A stretch of DNA of 13,087 nt. Origin: DATNBT01 sp964579765 (GTDB taxonomy: Bacteria; Acidobacteriota; Vicinamibacteria; Vicinamibacterales; CAVVIG01). A program made the position numbers and the translations under genes. Positions within the stretch are counted from its first letter, which is position 1. Each line of letters starts with the position of its first letter. Location of the stretch: positions 1 to 13,087 of the forward strand of contig CAZOIK010000148.1 of NCBI GenBank assembly GCA_964579765.1, given 5' to 3'. Positions 1 to 8,398 of this stretch are shown here, in pieces. Below the pieces are notes generated by a model that made no database searches, was not told the origin of the DNA, and worked only from the letters and a program-made list of their open reading frames with translations.

Positions 1-1
1 C

Positions 2-394
2 AGAGAGCAGGACGACATGTTCGCGCTCGACGCCGACGCCGCGTGGACCAACGCGTTCGCGTTCGATTCGCGGGCGAAGCTCGTGCTCGGGCTGCGCTTC
101 GAGGGCCGCGAAGCCGATGCGATCGAATGGGGCGAGAACTGCGTCATCGGCAGCCGGAGCCTGATCCCGTCGCTGCTCTCGCGCCGGGTCCTCGGCGTCC
201 CGCGCGCGTATGCCGAGCGCGTGGGCGAGCTGCTCCCGCCGCGCGGCGTGTACCTCTTCGAGTTGACGCCCAGCCCCGGCGAGGTGCTGACGGTCGAAGA
301 CCTCGTCGTGTTCGGCGGCGGCGCGTCCAGCGCGCGCCCCGAGGCCATCTTTTTATATGTGTTCGAGCCGGTCGGCGAACCGGAAGGCGTCTGA
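2..394 (+). CDS. tssK: TssK, T6SS baseplate-membrane connector (C-terminal part, 5' truncated)
   Basis: The reading frame is open from the left edge to the TGA at 392-394, so about 130 residues of a larger protein are visible. The ATG at 17 is probably internal, since the frame continues upstream of it. TssK links the T6SS baseplate to the TssL/TssM membrane complex, and its C-terminal domain contacts the membrane proteins. The visible part fits a TssK C-terminus: a strand reading ARLVLGLR-like (KLVLGLRF), then IGSRSLIPSLLSRRVLGVPR (in TssK, a lysine/glycine-serine strand followed by a short helix and a 'PGVPL'-like turn), then PPRGVYLFEL, and a final hydrophobic strand (AIFLYVFEP). The start of tssL 5 bases downstream supports this, because tssK-tssL-tssM is a common T6SS order. 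Similarity is weak by eye, so the name leans on context; a different small T6SS accessory protein is possible. Confidence 0.62.
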   Translation, partial: REQDDMFALDADAAWTNAFAFDSRAKLVLGLRFEGREADAIEWGENCVIGSRSLIPSLLSRRVLGVPRAYAERVGELLPPRGVYLFELTPSPGEVLTVEDLVVFGGGASSARPEAIFLYVFEPVGEPEGV

Positions 395-399
395 CGCAG

Positions 400-1197
400 A
401 TGCGACAGCAGCTCGAAGTGCAGGCTGGCATCGGCGTCTCGGTCTTCGAGCGGTTCCGCGCCTTCTGGAGCGACGTGGAGGCGCTGCGCGACAACGTGCT
501 GTCGCGCGCAGCGGCGCCGGCGGCCGTCGAGGGCAGCACGGCGCTCGTCCATCCGCCGACGGCCGTACGCGAGCAGCTGCTCGCCGTCCTCCGCGCGCAG
601 GAAGCTGAGCTCACGCGTCAGGGGAAGTCGGCCGCGCTCGACTACTACCGCCAGGCGCAGTACGCGATGGTGGCCGCGGCGGACGAGTTGTTCATCCGCC
701 TGCCATGGAGCGGCGCCTCGTACTGGTCGGCGCACCTGCTTGAAACCGCCTGCTTCGGCACGCGGCGCGCCGGCGACGCGGTGTTCGCCCGCATCGAGCG
801 CCTGATTCAGCAGCCGCATCCGGCGGAGAAGGAACTCGCCGCCGTCTACCTGACGACGCTCGCGCTCGGCTTCCGAGGCAAGTACGGCGACGGCGACGAC
901 GACGGGACGATCGATCGGTACAAGCGGCAGCTGTACGAAGTGATCTTTGAGAAGCAGCCCGACCTGACCGACACCTTCCACCGGCTGCTGCCGCAGTGTT
1001 ACGACAACACGATCGCCGCCGGCAGCGGCCGCAAGCTGCGGAGCCCGCGTGTCTGGTGGTGGGCGTCGGCGGCCGTGGTGGCGGTCTGGATTGTCGTGTC
1101 GCACATGCTCTGGCTCGAGATCACGACCCCGCTCTATCAGCGGATCCAGACCATCCGAGAGCGCACGGCGCAGTTCGATCGGTTGAAGCAGCCGTGA
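400..1197 (+). CDS. tssL: TssL (DotU family), inner-membrane T6SS protein, short form
   Basis: A 265-residue protein of the DotU/TssL family, which pairs with TssM in the inner membrane and docks the baseplate through its cytoplasmic domain. The cytoplasmic helical domain fills roughly residues 1-215. It contains family hallmarks such as YAMVAAADELFI, the segment YWSAHLLETACFGTRRAGDA and the LGFRGKYG motif. One strong transmembrane helix lies at about residues 218-239 (VWWWASAAVVAVWIVVSHML), followed by only about 26 periplasmic residues. There is therefore no OmpA-like peptidoglycan-binding extension, as in most short TssL proteins. ATG 400 is chosen because it follows the tssK stop by 5 bases and has GGAAGG about 12 bases upstream; the open frame extends further upstream but would overlap tssK. 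The stop overlaps the GTG start of tssM (GTGA), indicating translational coupling. Confidence 0.93.
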   Translation: MRQQLEVQAGIGVSVFERFRAFWSDVEALRDNVLSRAAAPAAVEGSTALVHPPTAVREQLLAVLRAQEAELTRQGKSAALDYYRQAQYAMVAAADELFIRLPWSGASYWSAHLLETACFGTRRAGDAVFARIERLIQQPHPAEKELAAVYLTTLALGFRGKYGDGDDDGTIDRYKRQLYEVIFEKQPDLTDTFHRLLPQCYDNTIAAGSGRKLRSPRVWWWASAAVVAVWIVVSHMLWLEITTPLYQRIQTIRERTAQFDRLKQP

Positions 1198-4100
1198 TCT
1201 GGGCGCTCGCGGTCCTCGTCGTGCTGCTCGTCGCCGTGCTTGTCGCTCTTGCGCTCGTCGTGCGCCGCGCCCACCGCGGCGTCGTGGCGGACCACGACGA
1301 ACACGCCGCGCGGCAGGACGCCGCGCACCACCGGGTACGGCAGGCGGCGATGGTGCGCGAGCTGCGGCCGTCGTTCGCCGGTTCGATCCGCCGGCTCAAA
1401 GGTCTGGCGCGCGGCATCGACTTCCGGTATGGCGTGCCGTGGTATCTGCTCATCGGCCCCGAAGGCGCGGGCAAGTCCACGCTTGTGAACGACGCGCACC
1501 AGAGCGTCCTCGCGCAGCCGGACGCGGGCGGTACGCGCGCCGCGAGCAGCATCGGCTGGCACTACTTCGACGGCGGCGTCGTCATCGACGTCGCGGCGTC
1601 GCTCGCGCTCCCGGGCGCGCGCGGCGACCTGAACGGCTGGCGCGCGCTGCTCCGGCTGCTGAAAGGCCACCGGCCCCGGCGCCCGGCCGACGGCGTGCTG
1701 CTCGCCATTCCCGCGTCGCTGCTCGTGGACGATCGCTGGAAGGGCCGCGTCCAGGATCTGGGCGCGGCGATTCGCGAGCGCCTCGCGCTCGCGCAAAGCG
1801 AGTTCGGGTTCGCCCTCCCGGTGTACGTCATCGTCACGCAGGCAGATCGGATTCGCGGGTTCTCGGCGTTCGCCGGGGCGCTGCCCGACAACCTGCGGCA
1901 GGACATGTTCGGCTGGTCGAATCCGCACGCGCCCGATTCGCTCTTTCAGGGCGGGTGGATCAACGACGGCATCACCGAACTCCACCGCGGCGTTGTCCGG
2001 GCGCAGGTGGAGCTGTTCGCGACGAGCCACCACCTCGATCAGCCCTCGGAACTGTTCCTGTTCTCGGGCGAGCTCCAGCATCTCGCGTCGCCGCTGCGTG
2101 CGCTGCTCGAGGAAGTGTTCCGTCCGAGCGTGTACGAGGCGGCGTTCTTCTTCCGCGGGTTCTACCTCGCCGGCCGGATGTCCGAGCACGTCACGCGCGT
2201 GGACGGCGTCGGCGACATGGTGCTGCAGCGGTCGATCGGCTTCCTCGGAGACGTGCTCGACCGGAAAGTATTTCCCGAGCGCGGTCTGGCCGCCCCCTTG
2301 TCGGGGACGTCCGTGGGACGCAATCACGTCAGCCTCACCGCGCAGATCGCGGCGGCGCTGCTCGCCGTGGTGCTCGGCGTCGGCACGTATGTCGGCTACG
2401 GGCGGCTCGACGAGGCGAAGACGGCGCACGATCGCTTCTTCACCGACGTCGCCTCGTCGCTCGAATTGCACCGGCAGGTCGCGGCGCGGCAGCGCACGAC
2501 GACGAGCGACGAGGAGCTGGCGCAGGGCTTCGCGCTGCTTCAGAGCGTCGAGGAGCTCAGCACCGAGACGTTTCACTCGCTCTTCTTCCCGGCGTCGTAC
2601 GTCGAGCCAATCGAGCCGGCGGTCGCCGGCGTGCTGACGGTGACGTTCGGCCATCTGATCCTCCCCGACTTCCGGGGCGGCCTCGAGGAAAAGGGCCGGA
2701 CGCTGTTCGCGTGGACGCCCTCGACGACCGCAGCGGCCGACGCGCCGGAGGATCCGGTCAGCCCGGTGCTCGCGGACAGCCAGCGCTATCGCGCCTTGCA
2801 GGAGTTCGCGGCGACCTATCGCACGTTCGTGGACAACTACTTCCGCTTCGGACGGCTGACCGTCGAGGACGACGGGACGTTGACCGATCTCGCCGATCTC
2901 GGCAACTACCTTACGGGCCGTTCGAGCATGGTCGGGCACGCGTTGCCCGACGACCCGTATGGCCGCGCGCTACGCCAGGCGGTGACGTCGGGCGTCAACT
3001 GCCAATTCGCACTCGGACCGGCGAGCGCCGGCGCGCAGCGCGAGAACCTGATTCGCCGGCGTGCTTCGGCGCTGCTGGCCGACTTTTCGTCGTCGTGGTT
3101 CGGCGACGACAACCCGGTGCTCGCGACGGAGAAGGACTTCGCGAGCCAGTGGCGTGACGTGGCGCGCGGCGGCGGCGACGTCCGCGACCTGATGACGGCG
3201 CTCGGGCGCCTCTCGCAGTCGGTGGCGACGTGGGCGTCGATCGGCGGGCGGTCGGGCGAGCTGCGCATTCCGGTGTTCGACCAGGCGCCGTTCAGGCGCA
3301 TCGAATCGCCGGAGATCTGCGGCGACCTCGCGCCCGATCTGTCGAGCGACATCACCGCCATCGCGAAGCTGCGCGACGACCTCGGCGCGACGCTGACGAT
3401 GGTCCGCGCCGATCCGTTCGGCCCGTTGCTCAAGGAATCGGGCAAGGGCCTCGTGCTCGACGAGAATCTAGCGGCGCTCAAGACGGATCTGGATGCCCTC
3501 GCCGCCAAAGACTTCTGGGCGGCGCTGCCGGATCCCGACGAGGGCGTCCTGCCGACGCGAGCGACGTGGCGCGCCCAGTCGATCGAGCAGGCGATTGCGA
3601 TGGTGACCGCGTTCGACGAGTACCGCGGCTCGGCGTTCGACAACCTGGATCCGGCGTTCCGCCGTCCGCTCGTGACGGCCCTGACCTCGGGCTTCGCGCG
3701 CGGGCTCGCGGCGCATCTGAGCTTCGAGGCGACCGAAGCGCCGGTGCTGCCGTCCGATTCGGCGGCGCTCCAGGCCGAGGTGACGCGGATCGGCGCGGCG
3801 GCGGCGAAGATGCAGCAGCTGCTGCCGTTGTTCGACGCCGACGGCAATGTCGTCGGCCGCGACGTGATTCAGGCGATGGATGCGCAGGCGGCTGAGGCGC
3901 TGCAGGCGCTCGCGCAGGACGCCTCGGCGCGGCACCCCGACGTGTTCGCGCGCGAGACGGACTTCGTGCTGAACGCCTGGTCGGACGTGCAGGCCGAGGC
4001 CGCGACGCCCGCCGACGCGACCAAGCGGTGGACCGCGTTCGCTGACGAGCGACGCGCGAGCCTCCGCCAGTACGCGCTCAACGCGCAGCCGCTCGTGCAG

Positions 4101-5165
4101 TTCCTTCTGGCGACCGCGCCGGCGTCTCCCGCGCTGCGCCAGTGGACGCCGATTGTCGAAGACGTAGTGAAGAGCGATCAGAAGATGGCTGGCAACGGCT
4201 TCGACGCGCTCGACGCCTTCGTCCGCGACGGGATCCCGAATCTCACGCCGGAGAAGGACTGCACCGTGGCGAGCGCGACGTCGCGGCGGATGGCGACGGG
4301 CGCGTTCATCGGCGTGCGTGACGCGCTGGCCGACATCGCGATCAAGCGCTGCCGCGATTCGTCACGGCGCGACGTCGCCAGCCGCTACGCCGCCATCGCG
4401 CAGGCGTTCACGCGGCTGCTCGCGGGACGCTTTCCGTTCAGCGCCAGCGTGGACGGCGTCCGCGACGTCCAGCCGGCCGACCTCGTCGAGTTCCTGCGCG
4501 CGTACGATCGCGCCGACGGCCGCGTCGTCGCCAAGCAGATCGAGGCGCGTGCGTGCTCGGCTGACGCCGCGCTGTTCATGCGCCGCATCGACGCGCTCTA
4601 TCCGATGTTTGCGCCGGCCAAGGAGCTGCAGGCGCCGGCGGTGCTGCTCGACGTTGTCCCGGAGTTCCGCGCGAACGCGGACCGCGACGTCGGCGGCAAT
4701 CAGATTGCGGAATGGCGGCTCGACGTCGGCCGGCAGAGCCTCCGCCGCGGCGACCCGCCGAAGCCGCTGCGGTGGGTGTCGGGCGATCACGTGAGCGTGA
4801 CGCTGCGGTTCGCGAAAGACTCACCGGAGGTGCCGCGCAAGGATTCGCGGTTCGTGCTTGCCGATGCGCGCACGTTGCGATATGACTTCGCTCGCGGATG
4901 GGCTCTCTTCGCGTGGCTGCGCGCCGGCCGCGCCGCGCCGGCCGATCCGGCGGCGGCCGATCCGGCGTCGAGCCTGCTGCGGTTCGAGATTCCCGTGCAG
5001 CGCGATCCGGAGCAGCCGCCAATCGCGGGCGATCGCCCGTCAGACGCCGAGCCGTTTCGCGTGTTCATCCGCGTGCGCCTGTTCCAGCCGGGCAAGCAGG
5101 AGCCGCTCGTGGTCGGCGATTTTCCGACGGAAGCGCCCGCGCAGGCGTCCTGCGCGGCGGGATAG
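1194..5165 (+). CDS. tssM: TssM (IcmF family), large inner-membrane T6SS protein
   Basis: A 1323-residue protein that spans the inner membrane and, with TssL and usually the TssJ lipoprotein, forms the T6SS membrane complex. The start is GTG 1194, overlapping the tssL stop. This places one hydrophobic helix at the very N-terminus (about residues 2-24), followed by RRAHR. A cytoplasmic NTPase-like domain follows with a Walker A motif, GPEGAGKST, at 88-96. The expected DTAG motif reads DVAA (132-135), and the T/NKxD-type motif reads TQAD (215-218). FRGFYLAGR at 320-328 matches the conserved 'RGvYFtSG' region. A second membrane helix lies at about 381-401. The rest is the large periplasmic ImcF-related and C-terminal region, including a PADPAAADPASS linker near the end. 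Most TssM proteins begin with a two-helix hairpin; only one helix is present here, consistent with an N-out topology. Family assignment is secure from length, motifs and position. Confidence 0.95.
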   Translation: MIWALAVLVVLLVAVLVALALVVRRAHRGVVADHDEHAARQDAAHHRVRQAAMVRELRPSFAGSIRRLKGLARGIDFRYGVPWYLLIGPEGAGKSTLVNDAHQSVLAQPDAGGTRAASSIGWHYFDGGVVIDVAASLALPGARGDLNGWRALLRLLKGHRPRRPADGVLLAIPASLLVDDRWKGRVQDLGAAIRERLALAQSEFGFALPVYVIVTQADRIRGFSAFAGALPDNLRQDMFGWSNPHAPDSLFQGGWINDGITELHRGVVRAQVELFATSHHLDQPSELFLFSGELQHLASPLRALLEEVFRPSVYEAAFFFRGFYLAGRMSEHVTRVDGVGDMVLQRSIGFLGDVLDRKVFPERGLAAPLSGTSVGRNHVSLTAQIAAALLAVVLGVGTYVGYGRLDEAKTAHDRFFTDVASSLELHRQVAARQRTTTSDEELAQGFALLQSVEELSTETFHSLFFPASYVEPIEPAVAGVLTVTFGHLILPDFRGGLEEKGRTLFAWTPSTTAAADAPEDPVSPVLADSQRYRALQEFAATYRTFVDNYFRFGRLTVEDDGTLTDLADLGNYLTGRSSMVGHALPDDPYGRALRQAVTSGVNCQFALGPASAGAQRENLIRRRASALLADFSSSWFGDDNPVLATEKDFASQWRDVARGGGDVRDLMTALGRLSQSVATWASIGGRSGELRIPVFDQAPFRRIESPEICGDLAPDLSSDITAIAKLRDDLGATLTMVRADPFGPLLKESGKGLVLDENLAALKTDLDALAAKDFWAALPDPDEGVLPTRATWRAQSIEQAIAMVTAFDEYRGSAFDNLDPAFRRPLVTALTSGFARGLAAHLSFEATEAPVLPSDSAALQAEVTRIGAAAAKMQQLLPLFDADGNVVGRDVIQAMDAQAAEALQALAQDASARHPDVFARETDFVLNAWSDVQAEAATPADATKRWTAFADERRASLRQYALNAQPLVQFLLATAPASPALRQWTPIVEDVVKSDQKMAGNGFDALDAFVRDGIPNLTPEKDCTVASATSRRMATGAFIGVRDALADIAIKRCRDSSRRDVASRYAAIAQAFTRLLAGRFPFSASVDGVRDVQPADLVEFLRAYDRADGRVVAKQIEARACSADAALFMRRIDALYPMFAPAKELQAPAVLLDVVPEFRANADRDVGGNQIAEWRLDVGRQSLRRGDPPKPLRWVSGDHVSVTLRFAKDSPEVPRKDSRFVLADARTLRYDFARGWALFAWLRAGRAAPADPAAADPASSLLRFEIPVQRDPEQPPIAGDRPSDAEPFRVFIRVRLFQPGKQEPLVVGDFPTEAPAQASCAAG

Positions 5166-5183
5166 ACGAAATCAGGTGATGTC

Positions 5184-6305
5184 ATGAGCGATCCCCAGGT
5201 AGCCACGGCGTTTCACTTCGAAACCGATCGGCTGCTGTCTCCGATCTCGGCGCACAAGCCCGCCGGGGACGATCTGCGCTATGAGGGCACCTACGATCTG
5301 ATCGCCGACCTGCGGCGCGAAGACGATCGCTCGCTCGATCAGGGCGTCTGGAAGGCCGATCTGAAGCGCGCCGACTGGCCGCGCATCGCGCAGGTCTGTC
5401 TCCTCGCGATCGAATCGCGATCGAAGGACATTCAGATCGCCGCGTGGCTGCTCGAGGCGTGGACGCACCTGCACGGCTTCGCCGGGCTGCGCGAGGGGCT
5501 GCATCTGGTCGCCGAGCTGTGCGACACGTACTGGGACGAACTGCATCCAGCCATCCGCGACGGCGACCTCGAGTACCGTCTCGCGCCGATCGTCTGGATC
5601 GAGGAGAAGGTCACGGTCCTCGTCAAGTTGCTGCCGATCACGGCGCCCACCTCGGACGAACTGCGTCCGTACACGCTCGCCGACTGGGAGCTCGCGTCGC
5701 GCCAGCCGCGTCCGGACGCGCGCGACCAGGTGTCGCCCGCGCGCTTTCAGCAGAGCGCCTCGCTGACGCCGACGCGCTGGCTGTCCGCGCTCGCGCGCGA
5801 TGCGAGCGACGCGCGCGCGGCCGTGGACGAGCTGCGGAAGGTGCTCGACGAGCACTGCGGTCGCCACGCGCCGACGCTCGTCCGCTTGCGGGAAACGCTC
5901 GAGACGATTCTCGCGCTCTGCTCGGCGGCCATGCTCGGCCGCGACGACGCGCCGCGGGGAGCCATCGACATGGAGAACGGCAACGGGAACGGCCACGCGA
6001 ACGGCAACGGTGACGTCAACGACGCTGCCGGCGAGAACGGCGCCGCCCACGGCGAGTTCCGCCCGATCCGGACGCGCGTCGAGGCGTACCAGCGGCTCGC
6101 CGAAGCGGCCGAGTTCCTGGAGCGCACCGAGCCGCACAGCCCGGTGCCGCCGCTCGTCCGCCGCGCGATCGCGTGGGGCGGGCTGAGCCTCGAGGATCTG
6201 CTGCCGGAACTGATTCGCGAGCCGAACCAGCTCGCCGAGCTGAACCGGCTGCTGCAGTTCGGAGAGAGTGTGCCGAAGCCGCCGAAGGACGGATCACGGT
6301 CGTAG
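5184..6305 (+). CDS. tssA: TssA, T6SS assembly/cap protein (ImpA N-terminal domain)
   Basis: A 373-residue TssA. This family associates with the baseplate and growing tail and promotes Hcp tube and TssB/C sheath polymerisation. The N-terminal ImpA_N domain covers about residues 8-130, with the typical opening LLSPISAHKPAGDDLRYEG and the segment KDIQIAAWLLEAW. From residue 263 comes a low-complexity linker rich in Asn and Gly (MENGNGNGHANGNGD and on to about 290). It is followed by a short C-terminal domain with the family signature EPHSPVPPLVRRAIAWG and LEDLLPEL. The ATG at 5184 has an AGGTGA ribosome-binding site at 5174-5179. The gene begins 18 bases after the tssM stop. The short C-terminal domain indicates one of the shorter TssA classes rather than the long form that ends in a large decameric ring domain; the exact class is not certain. 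Confidence 0.9.
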   Translation: MSDPQVATAFHFETDRLLSPISAHKPAGDDLRYEGTYDLIADLRREDDRSLDQGVWKADLKRADWPRIAQVCLLAIESRSKDIQIAAWLLEAWTHLHGFAGLREGLHLVAELCDTYWDELHPAIRDGDLEYRLAPIVWIEEKVTVLVKLLPITAPTSDELRPYTLADWELASRQPRPDARDQVSPARFQQSASLTPTRWLSALARDASDARAAVDELRKVLDEHCGRHAPTLVRLRETLETILALCSAAMLGRDDAPRGAIDMENGNGNGHANGNGDVNDAAGENGAAHGEFRPIRTRVEAYQRLAEAAEFLERTEPHSPVPPLVRRAIAWGGLSLEDLLPELIREPNQLAELNRLLQFGESVPKPPKDGSRS

Positions 6306-6345
6306 CACATGCGGTGTTTGACCCTTACTAGACGAGGAGAGTCCC

Positions 6346-6852
6346 ATGCCTGAGAGTTCACAGCACAAACTCGATCGCGTACGCCCGCCGCGTGTGCAGA
6401 TCACGTACGACGTGGAGGTCGGCAACGCGATCCAGAAAAAGGAGCTGCCCTTTGTCATGGGCGTGCTTGCCGATCTCTCCGGCAAGCCGGCCGAGGCGCC
6501 GCCACCGCTCAAGGAACGGAAGTTCGTCGAGATCGATCGCGACAACTTCAACGACGTGCTCGCGGCGACCGCGCCGCGGCTCACGCTGCAGGCCGCGAAC
6601 AAGCTGACGCCGGCCGGAGGCTCGCTCAACATCGAGCTCAAGTTCACGCACGTGGACGACTTCGGCCCGTTGAGCGTGATCCAGCAGGTCGAGCCGCTGA
6701 GGAAGCTCTATGAAGTGCGCCAGCGGTTGAACGACCTGCTGGCAAAGCTCGACGGCAACGACGCGCTTGACTCGCTGCTGACGCAGGCCGGCAAGGACCC
6801 GGAGAACCTGAAGAAGATCAAGGCGGCGCTGACCGATGGAGGTGCGCGATGA
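6346..6852 (+). CDS. tssB: TssB (VipA), T6SS contractile sheath small subunit
   Basis: A 168-residue TssB, which pairs with TssC to build the contractile sheath around the Hcp tube. Conserved segments are clear: PPRVQITYDVEVGNAIQKKE at 14-33, LPFVMGVLADLSG at 34-46, KERKFVEIDRDNFNDVL at 56-72, LNIELKF with FGPLSVIQQV at about 94-115, and a C-terminal helix ending in KDPENLKKIKAAL. The length is typical of the family. The ATG at 6346 has a strong GAGGAG ribosome-binding site at 6334-6339. The 40-base gap after tssA is the second largest in the operon and might allow some independent translation of the sheath genes. The stop codon overlaps the tssC start (ATGA at 6849-6852), so the two sheath subunits are probably translated in a coupled way. 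Confidence 0.97.
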   Translation: MPESSQHKLDRVRPPRVQITYDVEVGNAIQKKELPFVMGVLADLSGKPAEAPPPLKERKFVEIDRDNFNDVLAATAPRLTLQAANKLTPAGGSLNIELKFTHVDDFGPLSVIQQVEPLRKLYEVRQRLNDLLAKLDGNDALDSLLTQAGKDPENLKKIKAALTDGGAR

Positions 6853-8300
6853 GTCCCGACACCAACGAACCGATCACCGCGGAAAAGCTCGTCGCCGACG
6901 GGCGCATGATTCGCGATGACTCGCAGCTGGTGCACGCACGCGGTCTCGTGCGCGAGTTCGCCACGCAGGTCGTGGACGAAGGCATGGTCGTCAGCGACGA
7001 CGTGGTCGCGGCGATCAAGACGCGGATCGCGCAGATCGACCAGCTGATCGGCGAGCAGCTCGATGAGATCTTCCACCACCCCGACTTCCAGCAGCTCGAG
7101 GCCGGCTGGCGCGGGCTGTCGTACCTGGTGATGAACAGCGAGACGGGCACGCGGCTCAAGATCCGGCTGCTGAACGTGACGAGGAAGGAGCTCCTGAACG
7201 ACCTCGAAAAGGCGACGGAGTTCGATCAGAGCGCGCTGTTCAAGAAGGTGTACGAAGAGGAGTACGGCACCTTCGGCGGCCATCCGTACAGCTGCCTGAT
7301 CGGCGACTACGAGTTCGGCAGGCACCCGCAGGACGTGAAGATGCTCGAGATGATCTCGGGCGTCGCGGCGGCCGCGCACGCGCCCTTCATCGCGTCGGCG
7401 AGCCCGAAGCTGTTCGACATGGACAGCTTCACGGACCTCGGCGTCCCGCGCGATCTCGCGAAGGGCTTCGAGAGCACCGAGCTCATCAAGTGGCGCTCGT
7501 TCCGCGAGACCGAGGACGCGCGCTACGTCACGCTGGTCATGCCGCGCATCCTGCTGCGCCTGCCGTATGGCCAGAACACCGTCCCGGTGGACGGCATCGG
7601 CTACGAGGAGGACGCCAAGGGCAAGGACCACGCGAAGTACCTCTGGGGCAACGCCGCGTACGCGCTCGGCCAGCGGATCACCAACGCCTTCGCGATGTAC
7701 GGCTGGACGGCCGCCATCCGCGGTTATGAGGGCGGCGGCCTCGTCGAAGGCCTGCCCGCGCACACCTTCAAGACCGACGACGGCGACGTCGCGCTGAAGT
7801 GCCCGACGGAGATCGCGATCACGGATCGCCGCGAGAAGGAGCTGAGCGATCTGGGCTTCGTCGCGCTCTGCCACTGCAAGGGCACCGACTACGCGGCGTT
7901 CTTCGGCGGCCAGACGACGAACCGGCCCAAGGTCTACAACACGAGCGAGGCGAACGCGAACGCGCGCGTCTCGAGCAACCTGCCGTACATCCTCGCCGCG
8001 TCGCGCTTCGCGCACTACTTCAAGGCGATGATGCGCGACAAGATCGGCAGCTTCATGACGCGCGACAACGTGTCGTCCTTCCTCAACACCTGGATCGCCG
8101 ACTACGTGCTCCTCGACGACAACGCGCCGCAGCCCGTCAAGGCGCGCTATCCGCTGCGCGAAGCGCGCGTGGACGTGTCGGACATTCCCGGCAAGCCGGG
8201 CAGCTACCGCGCCGTCGCGTTCCTCCGCCCGCACTTCCAGCTCGAGGAGCTGACGGTATCGATGCGGCTCGTGGCGGAACTGCCGCCGCCGGCCGCCTAG
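6849..8300 (+). CDS. tssC: TssC (VipB), T6SS contractile sheath large subunit
   Basis: A 483-residue TssC. With TssB it forms the sheath whose contraction drives the Hcp tube outward; in studied systems the N-terminal region is the site acted on by the recycling ATPase TssH/ClpV. Family hallmarks include IDQLIGEQLDEIFHHPDF followed by QQLEAGWRGLSYL (63-93), the FGGHPYSCLIGDYEF block (142-156), PFIASASPKLFDMDSF (179-194), YVTLVMPRILLRLPYG (226-241), and a C-terminal half ending in a PHFQLEELTVSMRLVAELP strand. Length and order are normal and no truncation is seen. The ATG at 6849 overlaps the tssB TGA by four bases. The gene is followed by the only substantial non-coding interval in the window, which holds a palindromic repeat. 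Confidence 0.97.
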   Translation: MSPDTNEPITAEKLVADGRMIRDDSQLVHARGLVREFATQVVDEGMVVSDDVVAAIKTRIAQIDQLIGEQLDEIFHHPDFQQLEAGWRGLSYLVMNSETGTRLKIRLLNVTRKELLNDLEKATEFDQSALFKKVYEEEYGTFGGHPYSCLIGDYEFGRHPQDVKMLEMISGVAAAAHAPFIASASPKLFDMDSFTDLGVPRDLAKGFESTELIKWRSFRETEDARYVTLVMPRILLRLPYGQNTVPVDGIGYEEDAKGKDHAKYLWGNAAYALGQRITNAFAMYGWTAAIRGYEGGGLVEGLPAHTFKTDDGDVALKCPTEIAITDRREKELSDLGFVALCHCKGTDYAAFFGGQTTNRPKVYNTSEANANARVSSNLPYILAASRFAHYFKAMMRDKIGSFMTRDNVSSFLNTWIADYVLLDDNAPQPVKARYPLREARVDVSDIPGKPGSYRAVAFLRPHFQLEELTVSMRLVAELPPPAA

Positions 8301-8316
8301 AGCACGAGTCGGTTGG

Positions 8317-8373
8317 ATGTAGTGTCCGCCTCCAGGCGGACCATGGAGGGCCGGCTGAAGCCGGCCACTACAT
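8317..8373. repeat. Composite palindromic element (predicted three-way junction) between tssC and hcp
   Basis: A 57-base element with three perfect 7-bp stems. The outer arms are ATGTAGT (8317-8323) and ACTACAT (8367-8373). Hairpin one is GTCCGCC (8324-8330), loop TCCA, GGCGGAC (8335-8341). Hairpin two is GGCCGGC (8349-8355), loop TGAA, GCCGGCC (8360-8366). A 7-base linker, CATGGAG, separates the hairpins; the other two junctions have no unpaired base. This would fold in DNA or RNA into a compact three-armed structure. The motif pair resembles, from memory, short repeats scattered between genes in acidobacterial genomes (a REP- or MITE-like element), but dispersal cannot be tested in one window. 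It lies 16 bases after the tssC stop and 25 bases before the hcp ATG. It has no U-tract, so it is not a standard intrinsic terminator. Confidence 0.8.
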
Positions 8374-8398
8374 GGTGTCGATATTTTGAGGTGATTTC

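Noticed and set aside
1137..2939. 600-residue open frame on the - strand opposite tssM
   Set aside because: Arg/Glu/Ala-rich composition typical of antisense frames in GC-rich genes, no recognisable domain, and the + strand TssM is certain.
6316..6345. TTGACC-like -35 element upstream of tssB
   Set aside because: No matching -10 element at a proper distance before the ribosome-binding site; not enough to call a promoter.
6708..8234. 508-residue open frame on the - strand opposite tssB/tssC
   Set aside because: Low-complexity basic/acidic sequence mirroring the codons of tssC; TssC on the + strand matches its family throughout.
8324..8366. Hairpins after tssC as an intrinsic terminator
   Set aside because: No run of U follows either stem; the nearest T-rich stretch (8383-8387) is 17 bases away and hcp clearly continues the operon.
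7799..8389. Open frame on the + strand ending in a peptide read from the palindromic repeat
   Set aside because: It is the wrong frame of tssC that runs on into the repeat; the repeat-derived tail (VRLQADHGGPAEAGHY) is non-coding DNA read as protein.
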